Shown: piece by piece, positions 37,801 through 52,800 of the stretch
Position numbering within the stretch: position 1 is the first letter of the stretch
How the letters are laid out: each line of letters opens with the position of its first letter
Assembly: GCF_029931775.1 (NCBI RefSeq)
Contig: NC_079325.1
Location: forward strand, 24,471,461 to 24,535,460
DNA length: 64,000 nucleotides
Direction of reading: 5' to 3'
DNA from: Euleptes europaea
Lineage: Eukaryota > Chordata > Lepidosauria > Squamata > Sphaerodactylidae
Position numbers and translations under genes: made by a program
The notes under the pieces: generated by a model
What the model was told of the DNA's origin: nothing
Database searches by the model: none
What the model saw: only the letters and a program-made list of their open reading frames with translations

Positions 37801-40800
37801 CAAACAAAAATCCATTCTGAAAATAAAAACCACACTGCATATAGGAAGTTCAGTCTACTTAATCTGCATCATTTACTCAAGTTAACAGAATGTGTGCTTG
37901 AGGCAACATCCACAGATGCTGCAGATATAGAATTCTGCTAACGTCACTCTCAAATCAAAATAAAGTTCATATTTTAAGTGAGTAGAACATCTTGGCTATT
38001 TCAGAGATTCCTCCTATTTGGGAGAGGAGGAGAGTTCCCCACATTTCTGGATCAGGCTGGTGTCACAGACAAAGCTGCTAGGATGTTCACCATCAGGTCA
38101 GGAATCGGCGCCGTCAGCATTTCAGCCTTTAACAGTGCTGAGAAATTTGTATAGTTCCTAGACGATAGCATCCAATTTCCAGATGCCTGGAATGTCTCCA
38201 GCTCCAACAACCGCAAACCTTACCCAGACTCAGTCAGGTTTCTGAGCCTTTAACAGAGAGAGCTTCTAATCATCTCTCGGCAACAGCCAGGGCGACAAAC
38301 ACTGGATGAATGCCAGGGAACATTATGCGCACTCAAGTACACTAAGGTCACACCAGTTACGATCAGGCATGAGCATGCAGAAAGCTCTTTCCAGATCAGA
38401 CCCATTCCCCACCTCTGGTTAAAACTGGAATACTCAAGAACAAGTTATTCTTGCAGAGTCCACCATTTTGCAATCGATGCAAAATGCTGATAGCCATGTT
38501 TATTATAGTAAATAACTCTGGGCCTCTGTTGTGGATCATATTTGATGCCCCAAAGACTGCTTCCAAACCACTTTCTCACAATGACAAAGGCAGAGTGGCT
38601 CTTCCACACACTGAAAAAACCCCACAGTTATAAGTGGTTTGAATAACCAGCATGGTGTAGTGGTTAAGAACAGTGGTTTGGAGCGGTGGACTCTTGATCT
38701 GGAGAACCGGGTTTGATTCCTCACTACTCCACATGAGCGGCGGAGGCTAATCGGGTGAACTGGATTTGTTTCCCCGCTCCTACCTACAAAGCCAGCTGGG
38801 TGACCATGGGCAAGTTACAGCTCTGTTAGACTTTTCTCAGCCTCACCTTCCTTACAGGGTGTCTGCTGTGAGAAGGGGATTGTAAGCCAGTTTGAATTTC
38901 CTTTAAGTGGTAGAGAAAGTCGGCATATAAAAACCAACTCTTCGTCATCATATAATAAAATGGTAGTTAGTTTTCCCCGTTATATTTTAAACGCAGAACA
39001 GCAAGGCTGTTTCCCGTCAGTATAAGAGCCTCATAAGAGTTGCCTGACATGGCCAAATTCTTCAGGGAGTTCACCATCAACTGGAAATGGCGCCAGTGAC
39101 AGAATGAGGGTTAATCATGTTGACTGATGATTTGACAGATGTGGAAAATATTTCTGAGAGGGAATTAGAGATGAATTTATCTACTGCTACAATGTGCATG
39201 GCCTTCTCTTGTGAAAAACAACAACAGGTATGCCTTTTTCAACAGCGGTTCAGAAGTGTTTGGTCAACTGCTTTATGTGACTTAATAGACAAACTTTAAA
39301 TCATCAGTAAATCAGCTATCAAGTTTGGAGAAAAACTGATTTTATTTATTGGCTATTGGAATATGAGATTTTACCATAACACCAAACCATGTATTTTTAA
39401 TGTATAATGAAAAATGCTGTACGTGGAGGAAATCCTAAGAATTCTATAAGAATTGTTTTACAGAAATAAGGGCTATAACAAACATACATTTTAAAAAAAC
39501 TCAGTATTGCTTGTTTTTGTGATGACAATATTATGTCTGTTTCCAAGGACTACTGACAATAATAGATGAGTTGACTGGTTTTGTATTGAGGTCTCTAAGA
39601 CATTGTTGTGTTTTTGCTGCATTGAATTATTTTAAGTTGGGGTGATTTTTACTATGATTATTATGATTGGTGCTTCATGGTACCATTGTAGACCACCTTA
39701 AGCAGGAGGGGGATATGTAAAGGCCTATAAACTGCTTCAATAAGTCATGTCATATCAAGTTTATTGTATAAGGTTATAGGTCGTTACAATCTAAAGCAAT
39801 ATAACAAGTTAAAATATGCAAAACCAGAATCATTAAAAGGCTTCAATAAGTAATAAATACGTAAGCAATAAATAACCTTACTGAAATGCTCAAACAAGTA
39901 TGTAAATTCATGGACGGGGCACAACATTTGAACCAGCAGAGTCTTCCTGGTTTGCAGATCATTCTTCAAAACCCGTTTCTACTAGCTGTTCCAAGGCTTA
40001 ACAGTTTCTCTTTGCACTTAAACACTGTCTGCAAACCTGCTACATCTTTACAGTTTCAACTCCCTCCTATGTATCGTGTATCAGCAGATTCTCAGCTCTG
40101 CACACTCACTCCTTCCCTTCTCTCCTCCCCCTTCTTGCACAGCCATCTAGTGAAAGATTTCCACTTTTTGTGAGAAGCCATGGTTTGCCATTATTTCCAA
40201 ATCCCAAGATGTTTGCTTAAATCTCTACAAGCCAGAATTCCAAAGAAATCAGAGTAAAGCTGCTTCCAAACTTTTTTAACAGTGGTTTGTATAGGAAAGC
40301 ACAAACCATAGTTTGTGGTTCAGACATAAACTATGGTCTACCACAAAGTGGAAGTCTTTTACCAGCTCACCACATGTAAAGGAAGGGTGTGTGGCCCCTG
40401 CCCCCCATAATGGAGAATTGCAAGTGCGTCATGACATCTGAACTGTGCCAGTAATGTTTTTTTTTTGGGGGGGGGGGGAAGAGAATGAAATCATACAGAC
40501 TGAATTAATTTCTCACATCTGCAAACATGGGGAAGCTAGCTGATTTTTGAGTTTCTTCCACACATGCAGAAATTCCAGCTTCTGCTGCTGAATGTGTAAG
40601 TTGCACGAATTTCAAACCTTGAAAACAAATCTTTAAACTTGGTTCTGCACATTGCATGAATCTGAACTTAACAGTGGCTCTTAAAAAGGCACAAATAAAT
40701 GACTTGAGTCTTTAGAACTGAGTAATATGATTTTAAAATAAAGTTCAAATAAGCAAAACCTCATACACAGAGGGTTCCACAAATACAGCCACTAGCAGAC

Positions 40801-43800
40801 ACCATAAATGTGATGCTGGTAACACATAGGGAAAGCCTTGTATGTTCCATCATAGAAATAATAAGCTTTTGAAAAGCTACCAACACACACTGAGACAGAG
40901 GGGGCCTCTTTCCAAGTGGCACCAGGCTGAGTCATCCTATCAGAGTAAACGCGCTGAAGAATCGTTGCCATAGATATACACACATTGTTCAGTGTTCCCG
41001 CCTGGTTAAAATCTACTTGCCAGGGAGTGGATATAAAAAATGCACTCCAAGGAACAAAGAGAAATCCTTGTCTCACTGGTTCTAATAACAGTGACTGGAT
41101 ACTAAGCTCAGCCCAAAATTTGTAGAATCTAGATAAACCCTTTAATTGATTTGCTTCTCAAAAGTGAAGGCTTCGAATGACAGGGAGATGGTGGTATTGA
41201 TTTGCAGCGCTTACACCCTGTACTGTTAAAGCTGTGCTCTCAAGGTGGCTTTCTCAGGGGCACTAATAAACATCAATATAAACTAAAAAAAAGAAAAAAA
41301 GACCCTCCTCTACTTTGACATAAACATTTTAAACCAGTAGTTAAACATTTCTTAAGCAGCTCAACTCAACAAAATAGACCAAAATCCAACAGAAGATGGA
41401 ACTTTGTGGGACTGTACCCCATAGACACCAAGCAGCTATCCCCCAGCACTATACTGAAGGTCAAACTGAAAGCACTGGGGTGCCTCCCAGTTCCAACCTT
41501 GAAAGATGGTCCAAAAGGATAGTGATCAATGGTACTGAATGGTTCCATCCCAAGCAGCTCAGAGGAGTTTAAAGACCCCCCTGCCAGGCTTCAAGGGACT
41601 CCCTGGAAGCCGGGCCCGGGGGGGGGGTCTTGAAAGTGCTCCGCGCTGCCTGGGATGGCAGCACGGAGGAGTTTAAAGAGCACCCCCCGACGGGCTTCCA
41701 GGGAGTCCCTAGAAGCCGGGGGGGGGGTCTTGAAAATGCTCTGCGCTGCCTGGGATGGCAGCGTGGAGTTTAAAGACCCCCCCCCCGCCAGGCTTCCAGA
41801 GAGTCCCTAGAGGAGTTTAACCTCCCCCCAGCACTTCCCGGTCCCGAGGCTCAGTTGTTGGGTGGGTCCCCGCCCAACAGCTGAGCCTCGGGACCGGGAA
41901 GTGGGGGAGGTTAAACTGCTCTGCGCTGCCTAGGCCGCCTGGCTTCCAGGGTCTCCCTGGAAACCGGACGGGGGTCTTTATTCGGTCGAATTGATTTGGG
42001 AATGCCGAATCTCGTGCCGAATTTCCCGGATCTGAATCGGGGGAGTTTGGACTTCGGCATTTCCAGAATCAAAACAGGCCGAATTTTGCCGAATCCGAAT
42101 TCTGCCAAAAAAATTTTTTCAACAGCCTTAAACAGATGTTGACAAAGATTTCTCCACAGCAGCAGTCCCCAGTGATATGGATTTTCTGGCTTGGACCGTG
42201 TACCAGCATGGGATGTGTCCATGTTTCATATTCCACATTTAGTCCTTCTAATAGGACGGATTTGCAGCACAACCACCCCAAAAGCTGTAGATGAGCAGAC
42301 TATGTTGACATATGGGGGCCTGGGAATTTTCCATGGAAAAATGTAGCACTGGAACACTTTCTGGAAAATTTTCTGCCCAACATCACACAGTCCCCACAGC
42401 TTGCTCCTCGTCCGGAGCTCTCAGAACTATGCTGCTTTGCTACTCCATCTTAGATAAGACAGAAGGACTTACGAAGCAGCATTTTGTTTATGATAAATCA
42501 ATCTGAGTCATCAGTAGGGTTGCCAGCTCCGGGTTGAGAAATATTTGGAGATTTTGGGGGCGGAGCCTGAGGAGGGTGTGGGTTGGGGAGGAGAGGGATA
42601 TAATACCGAAGAGTTTACCTTCCAAAGCAGCCATTTTCTCCAGATGCACTGATCTCTGTCGCCTGGAGATCGGGTTGTGATAGCAGGAGGGACCTTCAAT
42701 GCCATAGAGTCATATTGCCAAAGTGGTCATTTTCTCCAGGGGAACTGATCTCTATCGGCTAGAGATCAGTTGTAATAGCAGGAGATCTCCAGCTAGTTCC
42801 TGGAGGTTGGCAACCCTAGTCATCAGTACCTGAATAAGCAACATCGGGACTCTTAAGTGCATTTATGGCATCAGTTTTCAAGAGCCAGAGTGGTGTTGTT
42901 GAGTCATTAGTGTTGGACCAGGATCTGGTAGACCCAAGCTCAAATCCCCACTCTGCCATGGAAGCTCGCTGGGCGATCTTGGGCTGTCACACACACGCAG
43001 ACTAACCTACCTGATAGGGTTGTTGTGGGGAATAAAAGGGAGAAGAGATGATGTAAGCCACTTTGGGTCCCCATTGGAGCGAAGTATTGGCAATAAATGA
43101 AGTAAATATAAGAGATGGGGGGGGGGAAATCAGTGCAATAAACACTGAATTACTCTTACATTTCGATGTCATGTAATTATAAATAAATGCACACAATGTG
43201 AGATTGTCAGTGAACAAATTACAATTGCAGTAAAGAACTTCCCAAACTGAAGCCCCAAAATGCAGAGTTGACAGCAAAACATCTATTCAAGGTTAAACAG
43301 AGATAAATCACTTTGTGCAGTTTACAGATACAATGTCACTCCAGCTCTGGAGCACAAAGCTTCAAGCATGGCGGCCTTTACACTAGTCATGCTGAGCTTT
43401 GCCATTGCTGTCTCGAAGTTCCCCAGAAACACACATACAAATCTACCTCTGCATAGCACAACTGCATAGCACCAGGGATGCTCTAGGCTGATTCTGCATT
43501 GGGCAGGGGGTTGGACTGGATGGCCCCTTCCAACTCTATGATTCTATAAACTGTGACACAGGAGGAAATTGTGAGCAATTCTTAGTGGTATGGGGAGAAG
43601 AGGCACAGTTCCGGTTGCCTTTTTGTACAATTTTGAGTGGCATGATATGGCAAACTCCACAGGGCTTTGCATGGAACCAGGACTCTGGACTGCATTTTAA
43701 AATGCAGTTGGGCAAGTCGCTACTTGCTTAAGCAGATCCACCGGATACCACGAACGGGTGTTTCTGTTCTCATGCTGCTCTGAGCATATTTTTGGGGGTG

Positions 43801-46800
43801 GGGAATAACATAATGAGTGTGTGTGTGTGTGTGTTTGTGTGTGTGAAGTGCCGTCATGTTGCTTCCGACTCATGGTGACCCTATGAATGAAAGTCCTCCA
43901 AAACGTCCTGTCTTTGATAGCCTTGCTCAGATCTTGCCAACTGAGGGCTGTGGCTTCCTTTATTGAGTCCATCCATCTTTTGCTGGGTCTTCCTCTTTTC
44001 CTGCTGCCCTCAACTTTTCCCAGCATAATGAACTAGAAATTGCACAGGTACCGTGTATTAATCTGCCACCTATCAATCTGACATGTTTCTATGTACAGAC
44101 CTTTTTAAAAAAGTGACTAAACTTCCTAATATTCTCTCACTGCAAGAGCCAAGTTTATCTGAAAGTTAACTCAGATTCACTGCATGTAGATTGTCCAGCC
44201 CTGAGCATCTCCAGTTAAAGGATCTCAGGTAGATTTTTGAGAAGGCCCCGGAGAATCAATGCCATTCAGGAAGCAATACGGAGCCAGCCGGGCCAAGATA
44301 CCTTTATGTGCACACTCAACTCATCAAATAGGATGTACACATTTTTACAAACTTTGATACATAGTGTTTATGTTTATACATCTTAACGTAAACTATGACT
44401 ATTTTACTGTGTTTGAAAATGTGATACCCCCCCCCCTTAGGGACCAGTTTCCGTGTCATGGTTGGATGCCCGAAGACACATTACCATTTTGCACACTACT
44501 GTACACCGCAGCACATGAGAAATATAAACATTACACAAAGTAATGCCACTCTAAACAAATGCAGTGTTATTTAGTTTCTCAGCAGAAACCATTAACCCTG
44601 GTCACCTCAATTAACTACTTTCTGTATTTAAAACCTTGGGAAAGAACAGAACTGCAGTTTCACTTGGAATATGGGCACAGGAAGCTGCTAGGAAATAGAT
44701 TTAACAAGAGATCTGGGATTTAATAGAGATCTGGGATTCTTGACTCATTCCCAATGCTAATTTCTCCATGCCTTCTACACCTCTGCATATCACACCTAAT
44801 CCAATCACGCCTACTAATGTCCTCCACATGAGCAGCAAAGGCTAATCTGGTGAACCGGGTGTCTCCCTACTCCTACACATGAAGCCAGCTGGGTGATCTT
44901 GGGCTAGTCACAGTTCTCTTAGAGCTCTCTCAGGGCGAAAACACATGGTTGCTTTAGCCACCTTTATTCCGTTTCAGCCAGGATGGAATGCACATTCAGC
45001 GAAAATGCATGCGTTTGATCCTGGCTGAAACAGGGAATAAAGGAGTGACCATGAGTTTTCACCCTCAGTCCCACCTACCTCATAGGGTGTCTGCTGTGGG
45101 GAGGGGAAGGGATTGTAAGCCAGTTTTATTCTTAAGTGGTAGAGAAAGTCAGCATACAAAAACCAACTCTTCTTCTTCTTTGTGCATTGTTCTCCAATTT
45201 TGTGATCCAGTTTTCACAGATGGTTTGTATGCATTGTACTGTTTTTATTGCACTGGGTTCTTTTTTTTTTTTTACTTGTAGATCGATCATGATGGGCAGC
45301 CGTGCTAGTCTGTCAACAGCAGTAGAAAAGATCAAGAGTCCAGTAGCACCTTTGTTAGTCTTTAAGGTGCTACTGGACTCTTGCTCTTTTCTACTACTCT
45401 TTTAAAAATTTGTGTGTTCCACATTGAGTCTCAGCAAGAGAACAGACTATAAAGGAGGTCAATAAAATATAAAATTCAGGGTGCTGCTTTAAACTTTTTT
45501 ACACTCTTCATGGCCTGGAGCCCATCTATATCGCACCAACCGCATTCCTTAGATCAGGTTCTGCTTCATATTCCATCACGGTGTGGGAGGAGGAAAACCT
45601 CCATGGCTAAAAGCAGGGTCTATACAGCAATTTGCCCAAGGCTGTGGAACCACCTTCCTCCGGGCAAAGACACAAGTGTTTAATTGTCTTCAGGAACAGC
45701 TGCAAGATGCACCTTTTCCAAGTGTTTTCGTATGGCTGAGCAAAAAAGGGCTACCCACCTAAGGATAGAGAGCTGGCCAAAACTGGGGCATACGGCTATC
45801 GCTTCCCATTTGCTCATTTTACAACTTCTTGATCATACTGCTGGCCTACAAGGCAGCTGCAAGAAGTAACCCAACTATTTTTCAGGCTTCAAACAAGATT
45901 ATTTCACAGGGGTTACAAAAACCCTAGGATTCTATCCCGCTTCTAACAAAGGGAGACAAAAATCACGACAACTCAGTTCCAAGCAGAATACCTTTTTGGG
46001 TTTGCAGATGAAGCCGACAAAACATGAACACCCTTCGTTCAGGCTAATTTAAAAGGGGGTTGTGTCCTTGATGTCTCGGCTGCAAAACAATGACCCCCCC
46101 CCCCCGCAAGCCCCTTGAAACAGCTCCCGCCCCCCAGGCATGCTCCAAATCCTGAAGTCTCTCTTGCTTTAAATGACAGGAAGTGATTGTTTTGCTTTCT
46201 GTGTTTGCAGTAATTCAATTCCATTGTTAGTGGGTAGAAAAGGGCCTTGCAGATCACATCATCCATTCCCAGGACATTTGACACCAAAGTTTATTAATAT
46301 CATATGCACGAGACACAGCAAGAGGTACACTCTGGCCTTGCTTCTTACGCCACTGTTAAACATTCTCACCAAGGGGAATATGGACCATCGGCCAGAGCAA
46401 TTATTCAACACCGAGGGGAGGCAAATGGATCTCACCGCACCTTACGAGCATGCCTTGTTTTCCCACCTGGGAGAACCCTTGAATTTTAAGCACCCCCGCT
46501 GGACAAAACAAGAAGAGTTGGTTTTTATATGCTGACTTTCTCTACCACTTAAGGAGACTCAAACCAGCTTACAATCTCCTTCTCTTCCCCTCCCCACAAC
46601 AGACACCCTGTGAGGTAGGTGGGGCTGAGAGAGCTCTAAGAGAGCTGTAACTAGCCCAAGGTCACCCAGCTGGCTTCATGAAGAGTGTGGAAACAAATCC
46701 AGTTCACCAGATTAGCCTCCACCGCTCATGTGGAGAAGTGGGGAATCAAACCCAGTTCTCCAGATCAAAGTCCACCGCTCCAAACCACCGCTCTTAACCA

Positions 46801-49800
46801 CTACTCCACCTTGCCTAACAGCCACCAGAGACAAATGCAAGACAGTCAGGCTTTTCTAACGCTACCTGGCTGACAAGTATTGGGGCCGCTGTGTGAGTTG
46901 AGGGGTCAATTCACATATTTCCCAGGACACTGTCTGGGTTTGCCTCCAACAGGGAGCTGAACCCAGTCTAAGTTTCCAGACACCATACCTTGCCGATACA
47001 CATACTCACTACACTCACGCTTCATGTTTTAGACATATTCCCCAAAGTGTTAATTCCAGATGGGGTAGCCTTATTAGTCTTTAGTAGCAGAAAAAAACAG
47101 GAGTCCAGTGGCACCTTAAAAAGACTAAGAACCCGTTCTGGGATTAGCGCTCACTTCCTCAGGTACATTCAAGTGCACATCCATGAGGCTTATCATTCCT
47201 TGGTGGTCTCTCAATTTATTGACTTCATTCATACCCCACTCTTCTCCCCAATGGGGACCCAAAGCGGCTTATACCATTCTTCTCTCCTCCCATTCTATCC
47301 TCACCATAACCTTGTCAGCTAGGTTAGGCTGAGTGTGTGCGACTGCCCCAAAGTTACCCAATGAGCTTCCATGGCAGAGAAGGGATTCGAACCTAGGTCT
47401 CCCAGCTCCTACTCCAACACTAACCACTACACCACATCTGCTCCCAATTTCAAAAAATGCAGTTTATTTCCCCACCACCTTGCTATAGTCACATGTAACA
47501 GCCAGGTTGGACTACTGCAATGTGCTGTACATGGGGCTGCCTTTGAACACAGTTCACAACACAGCAGCCAGGGTACTTAAAAGGAATAACTCAGAGTGCA
47601 CTAATCCCATCCTGTGTCAATTACTTCCAAGATGTTTCCTGGTCCAAAAAAAAAAAAAAAAAAAGACACAAGGACCTTTAAGTCCCTAAACAGCTTGGGT
47701 CCAAGCTAACAGGTGGATAGTCTCCAGCCATACACAAGAGGATCACACTCTGAAGTCAGCCAAGGAAGCCTTACTATGGGAAACCTTCCCCTCCATAAAA
47801 AAAATGTGATCAGTGGGTTATTTGCATGAAGGCTTTCTTGGCAGCTACCCCCTGCTCTTTGGTACTCGCCTCCCCCTACGCTGAGGACAGATCCTTTTGT
47901 AAAGACCTTACAGCATCAACTAACCTTTTTTTTAGTTCCAAAAGGTCTTTTTAAAGCTAAATCTGCCCTCTGTGCTTGTAAATTAGCAGCTAGATTAACC
48001 ATTGCTATTTTAACTGGTTTGTATGGATTTCGATATTGCAAGTCACACTGATCATTCATTTTCATATAGAAAGGCAAGGTACAAATAGGGTCCTAAATTA
48101 ATAAAAGCTTCCTCGCCCGTCTGTCGTATAAACTGTGTGAATATGACTAGACGTACCAAGAGCATGGAGTGAAAAACCGTCCTTGAAAAGCCTTGGCTTC
48201 TTTTCAGGAGGCAGGTTGCCACAGCAGTACATAGCTATTTCTGGGGAAGGGGGGGGGGGGAAAGAGACCTTCCGCTGCAAACACAGACAGAATATCAATA
48301 GACCACTGAGAACGCTAAGGAGCCAGCAACTCCTACTAGCTAAGGCACAAGTAACATAATAGTGGATCAAGTTTTTCTTGAACCAAACCTAGGTAGCTCA
48401 TTCCACTGTCAAACTAATCTTACTGTAAAAAAAAAATCCTAATATCCACCTTTCCGTCCGCAATTTAAACCCATTATTGCGAGTCCTATCCTCTGCTGCC
48501 AACAGGAACAGCTCCCTGCCCTCCTCTAAGTGTCAGCCTTTCAAATACTTAAAGCAAGCTATCATGTACCCCCTCAACCTCCTCTTCTCCAACCTCCTCT
48601 TCTCCAGGCTAAACATCATCTACATGCTCTGTTTTCTGTAACAATTAGATTCCTGAATGGGAAAACAGCAAAGGTGCTCTGGGTTGCAAAATGAGTCACT
48701 CATTCCAGGAAGGTGTGTGCTCTCGGTTTGGCAACTGGCACCAGCTCTCCTCTTCTCTGGGCTTTGACACTTTTCCCTTATAGCCACTTTGGGAACAAGC
48801 TCTCCCCTTCCTTTGGAAGTTGAAACCCAAGGTCACCCGGCAGGTTTCATGTGGAGAAGTGGAGAATCAAACCCAGTTCTCCAGATTAGAGTCCACCACT
48901 CCCCTAATCACTATACCACACTGGCTCTTTAACGGGAAGCACCAGGGACTGAACCCAAGATGTTCAGGACTCAAACCAGATGTTCTACCACCAAGTTGGG
49001 GCCTTCTTTGCAACACTACCTTGGCCATAAAAATGCTTGTTTCCTAAGATGAAGCCGAATCAATTAAACACACTCATAAAGTAACTTTGCAAGATATGTA
49101 TTTTACATACCTGGGTGGCGGGAAGAGAGAGAAGAGCCTCAATTCAGCTCTTCAAAACCAATCTCTACAATTCAGTGGTTCTAAAATGGGGGCATTAGCA
49201 TGACCGCCTAAGGGGTTTGGTGAATAACCCAAATAGCAACGTTTTAAGGCAAACCAGCCTATCACTTGTGGATATCTAAATGGAAAAGTACATTTTTAGA
49301 AAGAAGGTCTCTGCAAGGTAATTATTTCTCCTTCAGTGTGCAACAAAAGAACAGCAAACTAACAGCTTGCAGCAGTTCAGCTAAAACCATTATCCATCTC
49401 AGGGGAGGGGTGGGTCATCATTTTGATGCTGCAGTTAATGAGTCAGGAACCTGCATCCGACATACTTGGGCGCAATTCCCAACTTTTCTAGGACCTCTAT
49501 GATGATTACTCCCAGCCTCAGTTCCCCATTCATAAAATGAGAACCGGCAGCAAAACGGACGGAAGATCGTACACTGCTTTGCATGGTAAACCAGTTATAA
49601 ACTGCAGCAGCCATGATAATGACAACTCTTTTCTCCCTATGCTCAGTTTCCTGGGATCCCAGACCATGCAGCACAATTCAAGTAGGCAGCTACAATATGC
49701 TTAGCATTCACACTTTGTTTTTCCCACAATGTGGTACTCTTTCACATACTGCATACTTAAAATGCTTTCCCCCTCCCCCACCAAGAGAGGATGCCAAATA

Positions 49801-52800
49801 AGCCAATTGTCAATTGTACAGTAGACTGTAATCTGGAGAACCGGATTTGATTCCCCACTCCTCTATATGAGCAGCGGACTCTAATCTGGAGAACCAGGTT
49901 TGATTCCACACTCCTACACATGAAGCCAGCTGGGCGACCTTGGGCTAGTCACAGTTCTCTCCGAACTCTCTCAGCCCCACTTATCTCACAAGGTGTCTGT
50001 TGTGGGCAGGGGAAAGCAAGGAGATTGCAAGCCAGTTTGATTCTCCTTAAAAGGTAGAGAAAGTCAGCATATAAAAACCAACTCTTCTTCTTCCAGTAAC
50101 AGTGAAGTCCATCCCACGTCAAGACATGTGTTATTCTACCCTGTCCATGGACAACGTAGTTTGAATAATCTTACACAATTCTAGAAAATGCACAAGTCTT
50201 TACTTACTTTACTTTACAAGAAAACTTTACTGAGGCTCCATGGGGAGAGAATTCAAAAGCTGGCATCCAGCTAACAAGAATGGCTATCTGTCAGCTCTTC
50301 CAAGTTCTGGCAGAGCACATTTTCAATCGAATTAAAGGGTCGGATGAGGACATGGTGAATTATAGGGTTGAGAAGAGGTGGTCTCCCAAATGCACCAGTC
50401 TGGGACTTCAAAAGACTGAGCCTAGAAAGCAATTCATCCACTGCCTCCACAGAGGTGGGTAAAAGGAGCATGCCTGCTCGAAGAAACCCGCTTGTGAGTG
50501 GGCGCATCAGTTTTTGCGCATGCACACACACCCTGACTGCAGCCACAGCATTTCCTGATTTGCAAGGTAGCTGCTCCTGCACCAACGCAGTGCGAAAGCT
50601 TCTGTCGCATGAAGGAACAGCTGAGTCAAGAGTTGGAAGGAAGAATTCCGAGCCACGGTGAAAGCATTAGCAATGCTGAAGGGCTTGGATTGCTTTTATT
50701 CCCAACAGCTGGGTTTCTGTTGAAACTTTGGACCAGTTTGTGTATTCAGCGGAAATCAAGTTGGCAGATCTTTTGAGAATGCACTCTATTTCGGACTACT
50801 GGGTAGGGGCACAGTCCATAGAATTTTAGATTCCCCATTTAACATTTTTATTATTCTGAATTCTGCCTTGACCATGGAACAAAGGTAAAAAAAAAATGGA
50901 ACAACCCACAGTTTTCCCTTCTTACATTTTTCTTTGGCTGGCTTTAAAGCAAACCAATTATATTTTTGCCTTTTCAATATCATGCTGAACAGTCTCCTTG
51001 CTCAGCACATACAACAATGTAGATTCAACTTCATTTCAAGCTATGCTGGCTCCAGAGCATCAGAAGCTCTTTGCACAGAGAAAAGCAGGCAACAATCTAT
51101 CAAGATGCCTTGACGCTTTTCAAAAAGGAAAATACAATCAAAGGAAAGTGACACATTGTACAGACCAGAGTGGTCGCCGTGGCAATAGGATCACATCTAG
51201 TGAACCGCTGCCCACGTGAGCTGTTGGGATCCTTTTCCTCTCTCAAATGAGTTTGCAATTGTTCAGGAGAACAGAAAGGAAATGGTACAGAGCTGGACAC
51301 CAGTATGAAATCTTTCTCTCCGAAGGAGTAGCAAATAACTCCTCTGAGCAAGACAACCAGTTTGAAAATATTAAGAGCATAAAAACGGGGGGGGGGGGGG
51401 GAGAGACAGAGAATAAAACTAAATCCCAATAGCAGCAATTTATAAAAATGTTCTCTCCTCTGTTTGCAAAAGAACACAGATAAAGCAATAAAGGAAAATC
51501 GTTAACTACAAGCTAACATAATAAAAATAACATCAAGCACAACTGACCAGAACTGCCCCACTATACTACCCTTGATAATCCTCCTTGAGTGTCTGTGAGA
51601 AAGATGAAGTAAATAAATTTTCTACATTTGAGCCAATGACTGGCCATCCTTCTAGGCATTCAATACCTATCCTGATGCTATTCAGCTACCAGTCCTGCAC
51701 GTCAGAAAGGGACTTGCATAGAGCCTCTTTTACTTTGCACAGAGCACCCATCAAACCCAAAGCAATGCCACTGTCATGCCACGTTCAGTTGCGCTGGCAC
51801 GGCAAGGGAAAACGTTCAAGTTATTTGGGGCCTCCGAGAGATCTCTTTGCCCGTTCGCACAGGGCGGCGGCTGAGTCAGAAGCAGCAGCAGTGCGCCCGG
51901 CCCGGCAGGTGAGATGCCGCTTCTAACCTGACAGGCAGCGGAATGAAATGAAAGGATATCCCAGAGGCCTCCAGGGCATAGTGTCACGAAGCACCTGCCA
52001 GATTAAAAACAGTGCCTCGATCAGGAAGGCACCGCTTCTGATTCAGCAGCTACCTTGTACGCACACACAACGGCTTCTGCACCCTGTAGGGCCAGACTAC
52101 CGGGCAGCAGACCCTGAGCAGCTGGCCATGGGGACTCGGGTCCCCCAGGGTTGAATGAAGTCAACTACAGCTGCTCTAAACAGTAACGGAGGCCGTCTCC
52201 ACCCTGCAAAGTGGAGTGCGTTAAACCTGACTTAAGATCACAAATAAATCAGTGATAATCCGCCAGATCAGATTCTGAAAGAACTGCAGCAGCCAAACAG
52301 AGTTGGTGACGTTTATATCCCTCAGCTGTCCACACGTCTCACGTTGCTTGTAAAGCTCTGCTCATTCCTCACAGGTACAAGAAGGATGAGGAGAGCGAAT
52401 GATCTATTTGAATGGGATACAGTTACTCATCCCTGTGAAGGGCTGGAACTCCCACCCCAATTCTACTCTATGCTGACGATGTAGTTCTCTTGTCCCGCAC
52501 AAGAATTGGTTTGAAAGGGCTGGAACTACTAATTATTTATTCAGTTGTTTATACCCTGCGTTTCTCCCCAACGGGGACCCAATGCAGCTTAGAATGAAAT
52601 TCTCCTCTCCTCCATTTTATCATCACAACACCCTGAGAAGCAGGTTAAGCTGAGAGTTAGAGATATGGGCCCAAATCTCCAAGTGAGCTTCCAGGATGGA
52701 GTAGGAATCCGGCCGGGGTCCTCAGATCCCAGTCCAGCAGTTTACTCACAACGATATACTGGCTTTGAAAAACACAAGAGAGATGCTCAAGTCTAATTTC

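Noticed and set aside
41911-42222. 103-codon minus-strand frame in the hairpin array
   Set aside because: The sequence is repeat-derived, with no recognisable domain and no splice support.
43697-44026. 109-codon basic protein frame
   Set aside because: It is the C-terminus of a BovB LINE running into its tail and a TG microsatellite.
51780-51960. GC-rich patch with a plus-strand donor-like CAG|GTGAGA, possible antisense exon
   Set aside because: No open frame with recognisable content, no acceptor, and wrong strand for PPP2R2A.
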